A stretch of 64,000 bases of DNA, taken from assembly GCF_900109605.1 (NCBI RefSeq), contig NZ_FOAM01000008.1, forward strand, positions 161,654 through 225,653. The letters are read 5' to 3'. Position numbers and translations under genes: made by a program. Below are positions 19,314 through 28,323 of the stretch, piece by piece. Source of the DNA: Xaviernesmea oryzae. Lineage in GTDB: Bacteria > Pseudomonadota > Alphaproteobacteria > Rhizobiales > Rhizobiaceae. The notes below the pieces were generated by a model. The model was not told the DNA's origin and searched no databases. It saw only the letters and a list, made by a program, of their open reading frames with translations. Position 1 is the first letter of the stretch. Every line of letters starts with the position of its first letter.

Positions 19314-21677
19314 TCAAGCCTGTTCAGCCACGACATAGGTGTAGAGCCGCACTCGTCCCGTTGCGTCTGCCTCACGATAGACACCCTGGATCTCCACGTC
19401 GAAGCCGGGGAAGGTGTTGAAGCAGGTCTCGAACATTTTGAGATAGTCGATCATCGGCTGGGCGCGCTCCGTCAGCCGCTCGCCGGGTACGATGGTTGCG
19501 ATCCCTGGCGGATAGACGACGAAGGGCGTGGTGGCGATGCGCCCGGCAATCGCGTCGATCGGCAGGTAGTCGACATCGTTGCGCACCAGGCAGCGTGCCG
19601 CATCATGGGGCGACATGGCGATTTCGGGCAGATGCGCGGCCGAGAACTGCTTGGCCTGCAACCCCGCGACATTGGCCTCGCGGAAGAAGCGGTGCATGTC
19701 GGCGCAGAGATCGCGCAGCCTCACGCCGGCGTAGCGCGCAAGGCGCCGGCGGGTGAATTCGGGGATCACGTCTTCCAGCAGCGCGTTCTCGTCATGCAGC
19801 TTCTTGAAGGCCACGAGGCCGGAAATCAGCGTGCCGGCCTTGGAGGCCTCTACGCCCGGCGTCAGCAGGAAGAGCAGCGCATTCAGATCGTTCTTTTCCG
19901 CCACGATCCGGTTCTCGCGCAGATATTGCGCGACGATCGGCGCGGGAATGCCGTGATCGGCATAGCCGCCGGCCGCTCCGTCGAAGCCGGGTGTCAGCAG
20001 CACCAGCTTGTTGGGATCGGTCATCGCGAATCCGGCTTCCATATTGGCAAAGCCGTGCCAAGCCGCACCCGGCGTCAGTGCCCAGAAGGCGGGGTCGGTG
20101 GCCAGCTGGTCGGTCGAGATGCTTTCCCATGCGACGTCATGCACGGCGCCGGGGGCGGAGACATCGGGGATCTGCACCCGGTCCGGCACGAAGGGTTCGA
20201 AGAACCAGCGCCGCTCCGGCCGGCTCTCCTTCTCCTCGAATTCCCGGCGCACGGCGCGGATCTTCTTGCGCAGCTCGATGCCCAGTCGGATCGTGTCGTC
20301 CCACAGCACTTCGCCTGAGCGGCCCTTCATCATCTGCGCGCCGACATCGAGCGAGGCGAAGAGGGGATAGAAGGGCGAGGTCGAGGCATGCTGCATGAAG
20401 CTCTCGTTGAAGCGGCGATGCTCCACGCGTCGCTTCTGGCCCTTGATGTGCCGATCCTTGATGTGGATCTGCGAGGCCTGGGAGAAGCTGGCGAGCTGCT
20501 TATGCGTCGACTGGGTGGCGATGATGCCGGGGCTGTCGGGCCCGAGATCGGCAAGGCCCATGGCGAAGCGGCCGGCATAGAGCGGGTGAAACTTCATGAA
20601 GCCGGCCCAGGCCTCGTCGAACAGGATATACTCGCAGAGGTGGCCGATCTTCTTGAGGATCATCTCGGCATTGTGGATCGTGCCGTCATAGGTGCACTGC
20701 TCGACCACGGCCACGCGGAAGGGCTTCGGCTTCTTCCAGGCTTCGGGATCCTTGACCAGCGGATGGGTGCGGATGTGCTCGCGAAGTGCGTCTTCATCGA
20801 AGGAGGCCCAGTCCATCGGCCCGATCAGCCCGTAGGAATTGCGCGCCGTCGGCACATAGACGGGAATGCCGCCCGAGATCAGAAGCGCGCCGTGATGGGC
20901 GGCCTTGTGGTTGTTGCGGTCGAAGAGCACGAGATCGCCATCGGTGACCAGAGCGGCGAGCGCCACCTTGTTGGAGGTGGAGGTGCCGTTCAGCACGAAA
21001 TAGGTCTTCTCCGCGCCGAAGATCTTGGCCGCTTCCTTCTGCGCGGCCAGCGCCGGGCCCTCATGGGTCAGGAGGTCGCCGAGATCGAGAACGGAATTGT
21101 CGAGGTCGTCGCGGAAGACGGCTTCGCCCAGATGCTCCATGAACACCCGCCCGATCGGCGAGCGACTGTAGAACACGCCGCCATTATGCCCCGGGCAGGT
21201 CCAAAGCTGGTTGCCTTCCTCGGCATAATCCACCAGCGCGCCGAAGAAGGGCGTCTTCAGCGTTTCGGCATATTGCTTAAGCCGGCTAATGAGGTTGCGG
21301 GCGATGAAGGTCGGCGTCTCCTCGGCCAGGAAGACATAGCCGTCGATGAAGTCGAGCACCTCGACCGGAACGTCTTCGAGCCGCTTTCGGCGGATCAACA
21401 GGATGATCGGGAAATCCAGCCCGCGCCGGCGCATCAGATTGATCAGCGACGCCGTTTTGCCTTCCAGTCCCTTCTTGCCCCAGTCGACCATCATGCAGCC
21501 GATGGCGGCATCGGTCTGCACGGCGATCTCCGCATCCTCGATGGACCGGGCGCGCACGACCTCGAAGCCGGAACGCTCGATCTCACTGACGATCTGATGA
21601 TAGCGCGCCCCTTCCAAAGCATCCGCATCGAAATTCGGCGTGGCGAACAGGAAGTTGAAGCGTTTGAAGTAATCCAT
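19314..21677 (-). CDS. Orn/Lys/Arg decarboxylase, large PLP-dependent form
   Basis: A 787-aa fold-type I PLP enzyme of the group III basic amino acid decarboxylases. The N-terminal ~130 residues form the response-regulator-like wing domain. The catalytic core shows WTCPGHNGGVFY, LNGTSTSNKVAL, FDEAWAGFMKFHP and the PLP lysine in STHKQLASFSQ, and the C-terminal domain follows. It makes a diamine (putrescine, cadaverine or agmatine) and CO2; the substrate is not decided by the motifs. The ATG at 21677 is preferred to a GTG four codons upstream. No amino acid/polyamine antiporter is adjacent, which argues against a simple acid-resistance operon and fits polyamine synthesis. Confidence 0.92.
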   Translation of the reverse strand: MDYFKRFNFLFATPNFDADALEGARYHQIVSEIERSGFEVVRARSIEDAEIAVQTDAAIGCMMVDWGKKGLEGKTASLINLMRRRGLDFPIILLIRRKRLEDVPVEVLDFIDGYVFLAEETPTFIARNLISRLKQYAETLKTPFFGALVDYAEEGNQLWTCPGHNGGVFYSRSPIGRVFMEHLGEAVFRDDLDNSVLDLGDLLTHEGPALAAQKEAAKIFGAEKTYFVLNGTSTSNKVALAALVTDGDLVLFDRNNHKAAHHGALLISGGIPVYVPTARNSYGLIGPMDWASFDEDALREHIRTHPLVKDPEAWKKPKPFRVAVVEQCTYDGTIHNAEMILKKIGHLCEYILFDEAWAGFMKFHPLYAGRFAMGLADLGPDSPGIIATQSTHKQLASFSQASQIHIKDRHIKGQKRRVEHRRFNESFMQHASTSPFYPLFASLDVGAQMMKGRSGEVLWDDTIRLGIELRKKIRAVRREFEEKESRPERRWFFEPFVPDRVQIPDVSAPGAVHDVAWESISTDQLATDPAFWALTPGAAWHGFANMEAGFAMTDPNKLVLLTPGFDGAAGGYADHGIPAPIVAQYLRENRIVAEKNDLNALLFLLTPGVEASKAGTLISGLVAFKKLHDENALLEDVIPEFTRRRLARYAGVRLRDLCADMHRFFREANVAGLQAKQFSAAHLPEIAMSPHDAARCLVRNDVDYLPIDAIAGRIATTPFVVYPPGIATIVPGERLTERAQPMIDYLKMFETCFNTFPGFDVEIQGVYREADATGRVRLYTYVVAEQA

Positions 21678-22009
21678 TCTGGTTCCCACGGGGTTGGCGG
21701 AGCAGGTTTTGCGACATGGCGCGTCTGGTCGTGCGCGTCAAGAACAGGCGACTCCTTGCAGAAAGACCACGCCATCGGGAAGGACGCGCACCGATCAGGA
21801 CGATGCCCGCGCGACGTCTGCCGGCCATGTCCTTTCCGCTTTCATCTCCGGCTTTCATGACAGGATCACGACAGACAAGACGCCTGTTTTCCCAGGACTT
21901 GCTTTGATTGAGCTGCTTCTTGGTAAGTCAGAAAAAACATGAGGCGTCTCAAATTCGTCACCAACGGGTGGAAGGTCGAGGTGGTCCAACACCCTCCTGG
22001 GGAATTTCG
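21678..22009. other. Divergent intergenic region
   Basis: About 330 bases between the decarboxylase gene (minus) and an exported protein gene (plus). It must hold both promoters; none was identified with confidence. No gene or strong hairpin was seen. Confidence 0.4.
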
Positions 22010-23143
22010 ATGACGTCCTTCCTGCGCTTCCTGAGCCCGGCCATGCTTGGTCTTGGCCTTTTGTCCGCCGCCACGCCCTCGGCTTTTGCCGCCGGCTTCG
22101 GGCCTATCAGCGATTTCATGACCATGGATGTCTGCGTCGGCGCGGATGGGCGTCCGGTTGCCGGCATTCCTGGCGACGGTGCTTGCAAGCGCCATCGCGA
22201 CATCAAGCCTGGGGAAGCGCCCTCCTACACGCTGCAGAACTTTGCCTCGCCGCGCGCCAATTGTCCGAACGGGCCGATCGCCAAGGTCAATGTGCCGGTG
22301 ATCAAGGATGGCAACACCCGCATCGTCAGCTCGACGATCCGTCAGCCGGCCTGTGGCAAGCCAGGCCCGACGGGCGGCGGCGACGATGACGGCAACCAGA
22401 ACGGCGCCTCGATCCAGTGGTTCGACCAAGGCTATGGCTTCATCATGGGCAGCTACAGCCCCGTGGCCCTATCCACCTTCGAAAGCGACCGTTGCCTGAC
22501 CAACAGCAATTCCTCGCAACGCTTCTTCCGCGGCTGGGTGATCGGCCCCGCCGAAGTGCCGGCGCTCGGTGCGTCGGGCTATGGCATTTTTCCCAGCAAG
22601 CTGAAAACCGGCAAGGCTGCCACGCTGATGGGCGGCTGTGCCGACCGCTACAACCGGGCGCTGACCACATGGTCGGTCAATGACGTCACCTTTAAGTCCA
22701 ACCGCAAGCTCGTCTCGATCGTCGCCGATCATTATGCCCAAGGCGCCCCGGATGGGCAGACGCCGGGCGATGCAAAGCAGGTGGAGCGGACCTATTGGAC
22801 GCGGGAATTCGGCCTGTCGCGCTGGGAGAAATGGGCCCGCGAAGACTGGGTGCATCCGCGCGCGAAGAAGACCGCCCCCGAACTGGCCCAGGCGCTCTTT
22901 GCCGCCGGCCGTTGCAGCGCCCCCATGTCCCAGCCCGTCGCCTTCAACAAGTCGATGCAGGTGATCCCGTCACAGACCACGGACGGCGCCTATTCCAAGG
23001 TGATCCTCAATCCCGCCACGGGCGAGCAGCACACCTGGTACATGACGCTCTGCGAAGACTACACCAATGCCGCTGAAAGCCCTGATGCCAGCCGGTATAG
23101 TGGCATGCTCGCCGGTCTGGCTGACGACACCTATTGGAAATAA
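22010..23143 (+). CDS. Exported protein of unknown function
   Basis: A 377-aa protein with a clear signal peptide (residues 1-28, cleavage near AFAAG), predicted to be periplasmic or secreted. The mature part contains several cysteines (in MTMDVCVG, DGACKRH, SPRANCPNG, QPACGKP, ESDRCLT, GGCADRY, GRCSAP, LCEDY), suggesting disulfides, and a GPTGGGDDDGN linker near residue 120 dividing it into two parts. The protein family was not recognised. The ATG at 22010 follows CTGGGGA by seven bases. It is a single gene between the decarboxylase and the ROK kinase genes. Confidence 0.8.
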   Translation: MTSFLRFLSPAMLGLGLLSAATPSAFAAGFGPISDFMTMDVCVGADGRPVAGIPGDGACKRHRDIKPGEAPSYTLQNFASPRANCPNGPIAKVNVPVIKDGNTRIVSSTIRQPACGKPGPTGGGDDDGNQNGASIQWFDQGYGFIMGSYSPVALSTFESDRCLTNSNSSQRFFRGWVIGPAEVPALGASGYGIFPSKLKTGKAATLMGGCADRYNRALTTWSVNDVTFKSNRKLVSIVADHYAQGAPDGQTPGDAKQVERTYWTREFGLSRWEKWAREDWVHPRAKKTAPELAQALFAAGRCSAPMSQPVAFNKSMQVIPSQTTDGAYSKVILNPATGEQHTWYMTLCEDYTNAAESPDASRYSGMLAGLADDTYWK

Positions 23144-23363
23144 GGCAGCGGCGCGACTGAGGTGGTCTGCCTCAACGCTTTGATGTGACAGCGCCCGCCT
23201 CATCGGCGGGCGACCGGGGATAGCCATGGTCATCCCTCGTCTTGCGTCCGGGATCGTCGAATGTCCTCCTGCGATCCCGGGAATACGCCACGCTCGACCA
23301 TCTTGCGCGTTTGCATGATTTTCTCCAACAAGGGCCGGCTGAAGCCTGAGATGAGGATCGATC

Positions 23364-24296
23364 TTGATCGGCTGTTTCGATATTGGCGGCTCCGCCATCA
23401 AGGCGGCCTATGCCGTAGCGCCCGATGCGCTGACCAACGGTGCGCGGGTGGCAACGCCGCTGGATGACTTCGCGGCATTCGCGGCGGCGATCCGCCAGCT
23501 GTGCGGCAATGAGCAAGGGCTGGTTGAAGCCGTCTCGATCTCGATTGCCGGTGTCGTCGATCCGCAGACGGGCCGGCTGAAATGCGCCAACATCCCCTGC
23601 ATCGATGGGCGGGCAATCTCCCGTGACCTGGAAGCGGCAATCGGCCTGCCGGTCTTTATCGCCAATGATGCCGATTGCTTTGCCCTGGCCGAAGCAACGG
23701 TTGGCGCCGCGGCCGGGCATCGCAATGTCTTCGGCGTCATCCTGGGAACGGGCGTCGGTGGCGGCCTCGTCGTCGACGGCCGCATCGTCACCGGTGCCGG
23801 AGGCTTTTCCGGCGAATGGGGGCATGGGCAGGCGCTGGCCACCGAGATCGGCACGCCGCCGCGTCGGATCGGCCATTTCGCTTGCGGCTGCGGCCAGAAG
23901 GGCTGTGTCGATACGATCGGCGGCGCACGGGGCCTGGAGCGGTTGCACCTGACGTTGAGCGGGCAGGCGCTGGACAGCCATGCGATCCTGTCCGCCTGGC
24001 GAGATGGCGAGGCCAGCGCAGCGCAGACGGTCGCCGCCTATCTGGAGCTGGTCGCTCCGCCTTTGGCGCTCACGCTGAACATCACCGGCTCGTCCATCGT
24101 CCCCGTCGGTGGCGGTCTTGCCAATGCTTGGGATCTGATCGAGGCGCTGGACGCCGCAGTGCGCAGCCGGGTGCTGCGGCGGGTCGAAGGGCCGCTTCTG
24201 GTCAAGGCGGCGCTGACCTCCGAGCCCGGCCTGACGGGCGCGGCGATCCTCGGTTTTCAGGCGCGTGATGGCGCGCCACTCCGCCCCTTGTCCTGA
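23364..24296 (+). CDS. ROK family sugar kinase (N-acetylglucosamine kinase-like)
   Basis: A 310-aa ROK kinase expected to phosphorylate a hexose or N-acetylhexosamine with ATP. The phosphate-binding motif FDIGGSAIKAAY opens the protein, GVILGTGVGGGLVVDG follows, and the zinc site is H-x3-C-G-C-x4-C (HFACGCGQKGC). The GEWGHG motif is typical of GlcNAc/ManNAc kinases. The start is TTG at 23364 with GAGGA seven bases upstream. It lies 55 bases upstream of cutC and is probably co-transcribed with it. Confidence 0.88.
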   Translation: MIGCFDIGGSAIKAAYAVAPDALTNGARVATPLDDFAAFAAAIRQLCGNEQGLVEAVSISIAGVVDPQTGRLKCANIPCIDGRAISRDLEAAIGLPVFIANDADCFALAEATVGAAAGHRNVFGVILGTGVGGGLVVDGRIVTGAGGFSGEWGHGQALATEIGTPPRRIGHFACGCGQKGCVDTIGGARGLERLHLTLSGQALDSHAILSAWRDGEASAAQTVAAYLELVAPPLALTLNITGSSIVPVGGGLANAWDLIEALDAAVRSRVLRRVEGPLLVKAALTSEPGLTGAAILGFQARDGAPLRPLS

Positions 24297-24351
24297 AACC
24301 GTAAAAGAGCCGGATATCGGCGCGCTCGAAGCTCAAAATCGGAAGAGGGAT

Positions 24352-25080
24352 ATGGCCAAGATTCTGCTCGAAGTCTGTGTCGATAGCGCCGAGGGACTGG
24401 AAGCCGCCATTGATGGCGGCGCCGACCGCATCGAGCTTTGCGCGGCGCTGGAATGCGGTGGGCTCACACCATCGCCGGGCTTGATGCGGCTCGCCGCGCA
24501 GGCATCCATTCCCGTCTATGCCATGATCCGGCCCCGGCCAGGGGACTTCGTCTTTTCGACGCAGGACGAAACGGTGATGCGGGGCGATCTCGAAGCCGTC
24601 GGCGAAGCAGGCCTTGCAGGCGTGGTGCTGGGCGCCAACCGGCGCGATGGCAGCCTGGACGGCGACTGCCTGTCGCGGCTGTCCGATGCCGCCGGGCCTT
24701 TGGGGCGCACGCTGCATCGCGCCTTCGACTTGGCGGGCGAGGACTTTCCCGCAGCGGTTGATGTGGCGGTCGCGCTCGGCTTCGAACGGATCCTCACATC
24801 GGGCGGTGCGCCCGCCGCGCCACAGGCGCTCGATGCGCTGGCGGCCATCTTTGCAGCCGCTGCAGGCCGGATCGTCATCATGCCGGGGTCGGGCCTGTCG
24901 CCCGCGACCATCGGTCCGCTTCTGGCGCGGCTCGACCCGCGCGAAGTCCATGCCTCATGCGGCCGTGCCTATGCGCCGCATGATCCTCGGGCCGCCGCTT
25001 TAGGCTTCGTCCATGCCGGTAGCAGAATGACGGATCGCGCCACCGTGCGTGCCCTGAAAGCCCTGTTGAACGCTGCCTGA
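24352..25080 (+). CDS. cutC: Copper homeostasis protein CutC family
   Basis: A 242-aa TIM-barrel CutC protein (ILLEVCVDSAEGLEAAIDGGADRIELCAALECGGLTPSPGL, then RPRPGDFVFS and LTSGG). The family was linked to copper tolerance in E. coli, but its biochemical role is unsettled. The ATG at 24352 is preceded by GGAAGAGGGA; an earlier in-frame ATG would overlap the ROK gene and add 29 unrelated residues. The pairing with a ROK kinase hints at carbohydrate metabolism as much as copper. Confidence 0.9.
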   Translation: MAKILLEVCVDSAEGLEAAIDGGADRIELCAALECGGLTPSPGLMRLAAQASIPVYAMIRPRPGDFVFSTQDETVMRGDLEAVGEAGLAGVVLGANRRDGSLDGDCLSRLSDAAGPLGRTLHRAFDLAGEDFPAAVDVAVALGFERILTSGGAPAAPQALDALAAIFAAAAGRIVIMPGSGLSPATIGPLLARLDPREVHASCGRAYAPHDPRAAALGFVHAGSRMTDRATVRALKALLNAA

Positions 25081-25379
25081 ACACCCGTCCGGCGCCCCTT
25101 AAGCGGCGCCACGGTCCCCAAGCTGTCCAATGCCTGTCAGCCGGCCCAGCGCAAGCCCGTGGAGCCTTGGATTCGCCCTGATCACCCCCGATCCGCTGGT
25201 GTAGAAAAGGCTGGGAGGACCGCGCGCATGCGGCAGCTCGGCCGTCTTTCACAGATGCAATCGTCGCCGGGTCGCGGGGGAGCGTTTCGCCCGTATCGCG
25301 TCAGGCGCCAAACCAAAGACGTCACGTGTGGGTGTGGTCCTGACCGGCCGCCTCATGCTTGGACCTAGGGGCTTCAATC

Positions 25380-26003
25380 TTGATCCTATCGAGCGCTTTT
25401 CGCTGGAGCTTGCGCGGGCTGGCCGGGCTTCTGCTTGCCTATGGCGTCTATTGGGGGCTGCTGATGGCAGCCGGCAACTTCCATGTCGTCGTGCCTGGCG
25501 AGGTCTATCGCGCGGCGCAGCCAAGCGCCAAGGACATCGCATCCTATCAGCAGAATTACGGCATCCGCTCGATCATCAATCTGCGCGGCGCCTCGGTCGG
25601 TCGCCCCTGGTATGATGACGAGGTGGCGGAAGCCAATAAGCGCGGGATCGTCCATCTGGATTTCCGCATGTCGTCCTCGAAGCTTCAGACGCCGGAGCGG
25701 CTGGAAAAGCTGATCGCGCTCCTGAAGGACGCACCGAAGCCGCTGCTGATCCATTGCGCCTGGGGTGCCGACCGCACCGGGCTTGCCGCTGCCCTCTATC
25801 TCGCCGGCATCGACAGGGCGCCGGAAGCCGAGGCCGAAAGCCAGCTGTCGCTCGTCTTCGGCCATATTTCAGTGCCCTATCTCAGCCGCGCCTATCCAAT
25901 GGACGAAAGCTTCGAACTGATGGAGCCCCGCTTCGGTTATCCGAAGTCTGCTTGGGATGATGTGGTCGGCCTGGCCGTTCCCGCAAAGCCGGCAGAGGGC
26001 TGA
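25380..26003 (+). CDS. Membrane-anchored dual-specificity/tyrosine phosphatase-like protein
   Basis: A 207-aa protein with one N-terminal membrane segment (about residues 10-32, LAGLLLAYGVYWGLLMAA) and a cysteine phosphatase domain. The P-loop HCAWGADRTG fits H-C-x5-R-T and the general acid region is upstream (FRMSSSK). The start is TTG at 25380, supported by AGGGG eight bases upstream; a TTG at 25359 is an alternative. Proteins of this type (GNFHVVVPGEVYRAAQPS start) are common in alphaproteobacteria. The substrate is unknown. Confidence 0.82.
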   Translation: MILSSAFRWSLRGLAGLLLAYGVYWGLLMAAGNFHVVVPGEVYRAAQPSAKDIASYQQNYGIRSIINLRGASVGRPWYDDEVAEANKRGIVHLDFRMSSSKLQTPERLEKLIALLKDAPKPLLIHCAWGADRTGLAAALYLAGIDRAPEAEAESQLSLVFGHISVPYLSRAYPMDESFELMEPRFGYPKSAWDDVVGLAVPAKPAEG

Positions 26004-26107
26004 TGAAGGCCTTGGCGCCCATCGCGCGCCTGCCTTACGGCTCGCGGTGGAAACAGACACTGCCGTCGTCGTCTCTGCCGTCCTTTGCGTTCAGAAAGAC
26101 TGTCACC

Positions 26108-26326
26108 ATGACCTTCAAGCGATTGCTGAGTTACCTCCTGCCCCCGGTGCTCACCGTTCTGGCAATCTCGGTGTTCAATCTCGGCTGGCTCATCGACAAG
26201 CACCATCCCGCGGTCGTGCATCTGATCGGCTATGGCATCGCCGCCGTCGTGCTGCTCGGGCTGTTCACGCTGCTGGTGGTCGGCTTGCGTCGGGATGGCG
26301 AGGACGACGAGCCGCATTGGTCCTGA
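26108..26326 (+). CDS. Small integral membrane protein
   Basis: A 72-aa protein with two hydrophobic helices (LLPPVLTVLAISVFNLGWLI and VVHLIGYGIAAVVLLGLFTLLVVG) and a short acidic tail. The function is unknown. An in-frame ATG at 26003, overlapping the phosphatase stop by one base, would add 35 polar residues; the ATG at 26108 gives a cleaner membrane protein and was chosen. It is probably the last gene of the phosphatase operon, since a terminator follows. Confidence 0.55.
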   Translation: MTFKRLLSYLLPPVLTVLAISVFNLGWLIDKHHPAVVHLIGYGIAAVVLLGLFTLLVVGLRRDGEDDEPHWS

Positions 26327-26420
26327 GCCGGACCGATCCTGATCGAGTGGGGCAAGCGTTCGACTGACGGATCGTCGCCGCGCCATCCGGTGGAGGATGA
26401 CGCCTCCTGTCGACATGCTG

Positions 26421-26457
26421 AGATCCATGGCGTGCGGGCGCCATGGATCTTGTTCTT
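26421..26457 (+). terminator. Terminator between convergent genes
   Basis: Perfect 12-bp arms AGATCCATGGCG (26421-26432) and CGCCATGGATCT (26439-26450) with a 6-nt loop are followed by TGTTCTT. A second perfect 9-bp hairpin, TTCCGTCCC/GGGACGGAA, follows at 26456-26485. Confidence 0.8.
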
Positions 26458-26531
26458 CCGTCCCCGCTCTCGTGCCGGGACGGAAAATAGGCATATGCGG
26501 TTCGGCAAGGTAAGAAACCGCGTTTAAGCGC

Positions 26532-27179
26532 TTACACTTCTTCGTCGCCGCCGAAGCCGCCCATATCCTCAAAGCCCGCGTCCTGAAGGCCGGCTTCCTG
26601 CAGCGCGTCACCGGCTGCTGTCTCGGCAGCCTGAGCCGGATCGGAGAACATCGAGGAGATCGCGCTGCCGAGCAACATGCCACCGGCCACGCCCATGGCC
26701 GTCTGCGCGGCGCCGGCCATGAAGCCGCCACCGGCGCGCTGTGCCGGTTGAGCCTGGCCCCAGGCACCCTGCGGCTGGCCCTGCCCATAGCCACCCTGAC
26801 CATAGGCCTGCGGCTGGCCATAACCGGTCTGGCGACCCGGCTGCCCCGCCCAGGGGTTTGCGGCACCCGGCGCCGGATTGCGGGGCGGAGCGGTGCGGGA
26901 TGCGCCAGCGCCGCCAAAGAGGCTGGAGAAGAAGCCACCACCGCCGGCGGGCGCCTGCTGCGCCCGGTGCTCCAGCTCGGCAATACGCTGCTCGGCCATG
27001 GCCAAGGCCTGTTCCTGCACCACGATGGTCTGCGCCATCAGATAGGGTGCTGCGGGCTGGCGGGCGATCTTCTCGTGGATGAAGCCGTCGGCCTCCTTGT
27101 CCATCGGTCCGGCCTGGCGTTCTGCCTCGGCGAGACGGTTGAACAAGCCGTCGATCGTCTGGCGGTCGTTATGGTCCAT
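26532..27179 (-). CDS. DUF2076 family protein
   Basis: A 215-aa protein. The N-terminal ~85 residues (MDHNDRQTIDGLFNRLAEAE...RIAELEHR) match DUF2076 and end in a coiled coil. The middle is low-complexity (Gly/Gln/Pro/Tyr, with YGQ repeats), followed by a glycine/alanine hydrophobic patch (AAQTAMGVAGGMLLGSAISSMF) and an acidic tail. No signal peptide is present. The function is unknown. It is a lone gene with AAGGA before the ATG. Confidence 0.82.
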   Translation of the reverse strand: MDHNDRQTIDGLFNRLAEAERQAGPMDKEADGFIHEKIARQPAAPYLMAQTIVVQEQALAMAEQRIAELEHRAQQAPAGGGGFFSSLFGGAGASRTAPPRNPAPGAANPWAGQPGRQTGYGQPQAYGQGGYGQGQPQGAWGQAQPAQRAGGGFMAGAAQTAMGVAGGMLLGSAISSMFSDPAQAAETAAGDALQEAGLQDAGFEDMGGFGGDEEV

Positions 27180-27449
27180 GAGGAGAAAATCCTTCTGTCT
27201 GTCTGGTTGCGGTGTGATCGGCGCGCGCGAGCCCGGCCAGGGCCGCCTCTTGCTTGAAGAAGGCGCGGTCCCGGGTGCTGCAGGCGCGGATTGTCGTTCG
27301 AAAACGGGGGATCAAGAGCAGGGGAGTCAGAGGCTCCCGGATCGGATCGCTATCCCCTTCGGCCTGTTCGGCCCGATATCGCGATCCGTCCTTGTTTCCG
27401 CAGCGGGGCGGCTTGCGCCGGTCCCGCCGCGGAGAATTTGCACCAAAGC

Positions 27450-28169
27450 TTAGCCTTCGCGCTCGCCGGTGAAGTTCAAGAGCAGCTGGAAGATGTTGAC
27501 GAAGTTCAGGTAGAGCGAGAGCGCGCCGAAGACGGCAAGCTTCTGCTGCGATTCCTGGTCCATGTTCTCCGCGAACTGCTGCTTGATGTTCTGGGTGTCA
27601 TAGGCGGTCAGGCCGACGAAGACGACGATGCCGATGACCGAGATGGCGAACTGCAGGGCGCTCGAGCCCAGGAAGATGTTGACGACCGAGGCGATGACCA
27701 CGCCGATCAGACCCATCATCAGGAAGCCGCCTATATTGGTCAGGTCACGCTTGGTGACATAGCCGAACAGGCTGGTGGCGCCGAACATCGTGGCCGCGAT
27801 GAAGAAGGTGCGGGCGATCGAGACGCCGGTAAACACCAGGAATACCGAGGCAAGCGACAGGCCCATCACGGCGCAGAAGGCCCAGAACATGCCCTGCGCG
27901 GTCCCTGCCGAAATCGTCTGGATGCGGAAGGAGAAGAACAGCACGAAGGCGAGCGGGGCCAGCATGACCACCCATTTCAGCGGCGACTGGAAGATCGGCA
28001 CATAAAGCGCCGGTGTGGTGCCGACGATGAAGGCGACCAAGCCGGTGATGACAAGGCCGAGGCCCATATAGTTGAAGACGCGTAGCATGTGCTGGCGCAG
28101 CGCTTCATCGAAATAGGCGGCCTGCTGGGCCGACACGCCGAAGCGCTGGTTGGGATTGCTGAAGCTCAT
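27450..28169 (-). CDS. Bax inhibitor-1/YccA family membrane protein
   Basis: A 239-aa integral membrane protein with about seven hydrophobic helices, of the BI-1/YbhL/YccA family (transmembrane BAX inhibitor motif; calcium-leak or FtsH-interacting proteins in other organisms). Family signs are LRVFNYMGLGLVITGLVAF near the N-terminus, the MFWAFCAVMGLSL helix and the C-terminal ALSLYLNFVNIFQLLL. The ATG at 28169 has AAGGAGAA eight bases upstream, ruling out an upstream ATG nine codons earlier. It stands alone. Confidence 0.92.
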   Translation of the reverse strand: MSFSNPNQRFGVSAQQAAYFDEALRQHMLRVFNYMGLGLVITGLVAFIVGTTPALYVPIFQSPLKWVVMLAPLAFVLFFSFRIQTISAGTAQGMFWAFCAVMGLSLASVFLVFTGVSIARTFFIAATMFGATSLFGYVTKRDLTNIGGFLMMGLIGVVIASVVNIFLGSSALQFAISVIGIVVFVGLTAYDTQNIKQQFAENMDQESQQKLAVFGALSLYLNFVNIFQLLLNFTGEREG

Positions 28170-28323
28170 GATGTGGTTCTCCTTGAAGACGAGCAACGCG
28201 AGGAAACGGGGTGAACGGGGCGGGAGGACGAAAGCATCGGGCGCTCCTCGCCCTTCCGCACCGGGATGTCGATCTGGATCATGATGGTGCCTTTGAACCT
28301 GCCGGGTCTGGCGCCTTCACGAT

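Noticed and set aside
18654..21860. Two long plus-strand frames opposite the acetyltransferase and decarboxylase genes
   Set aside because: Both are antisense shadows; the minus strand shows complete catalytic motifs.
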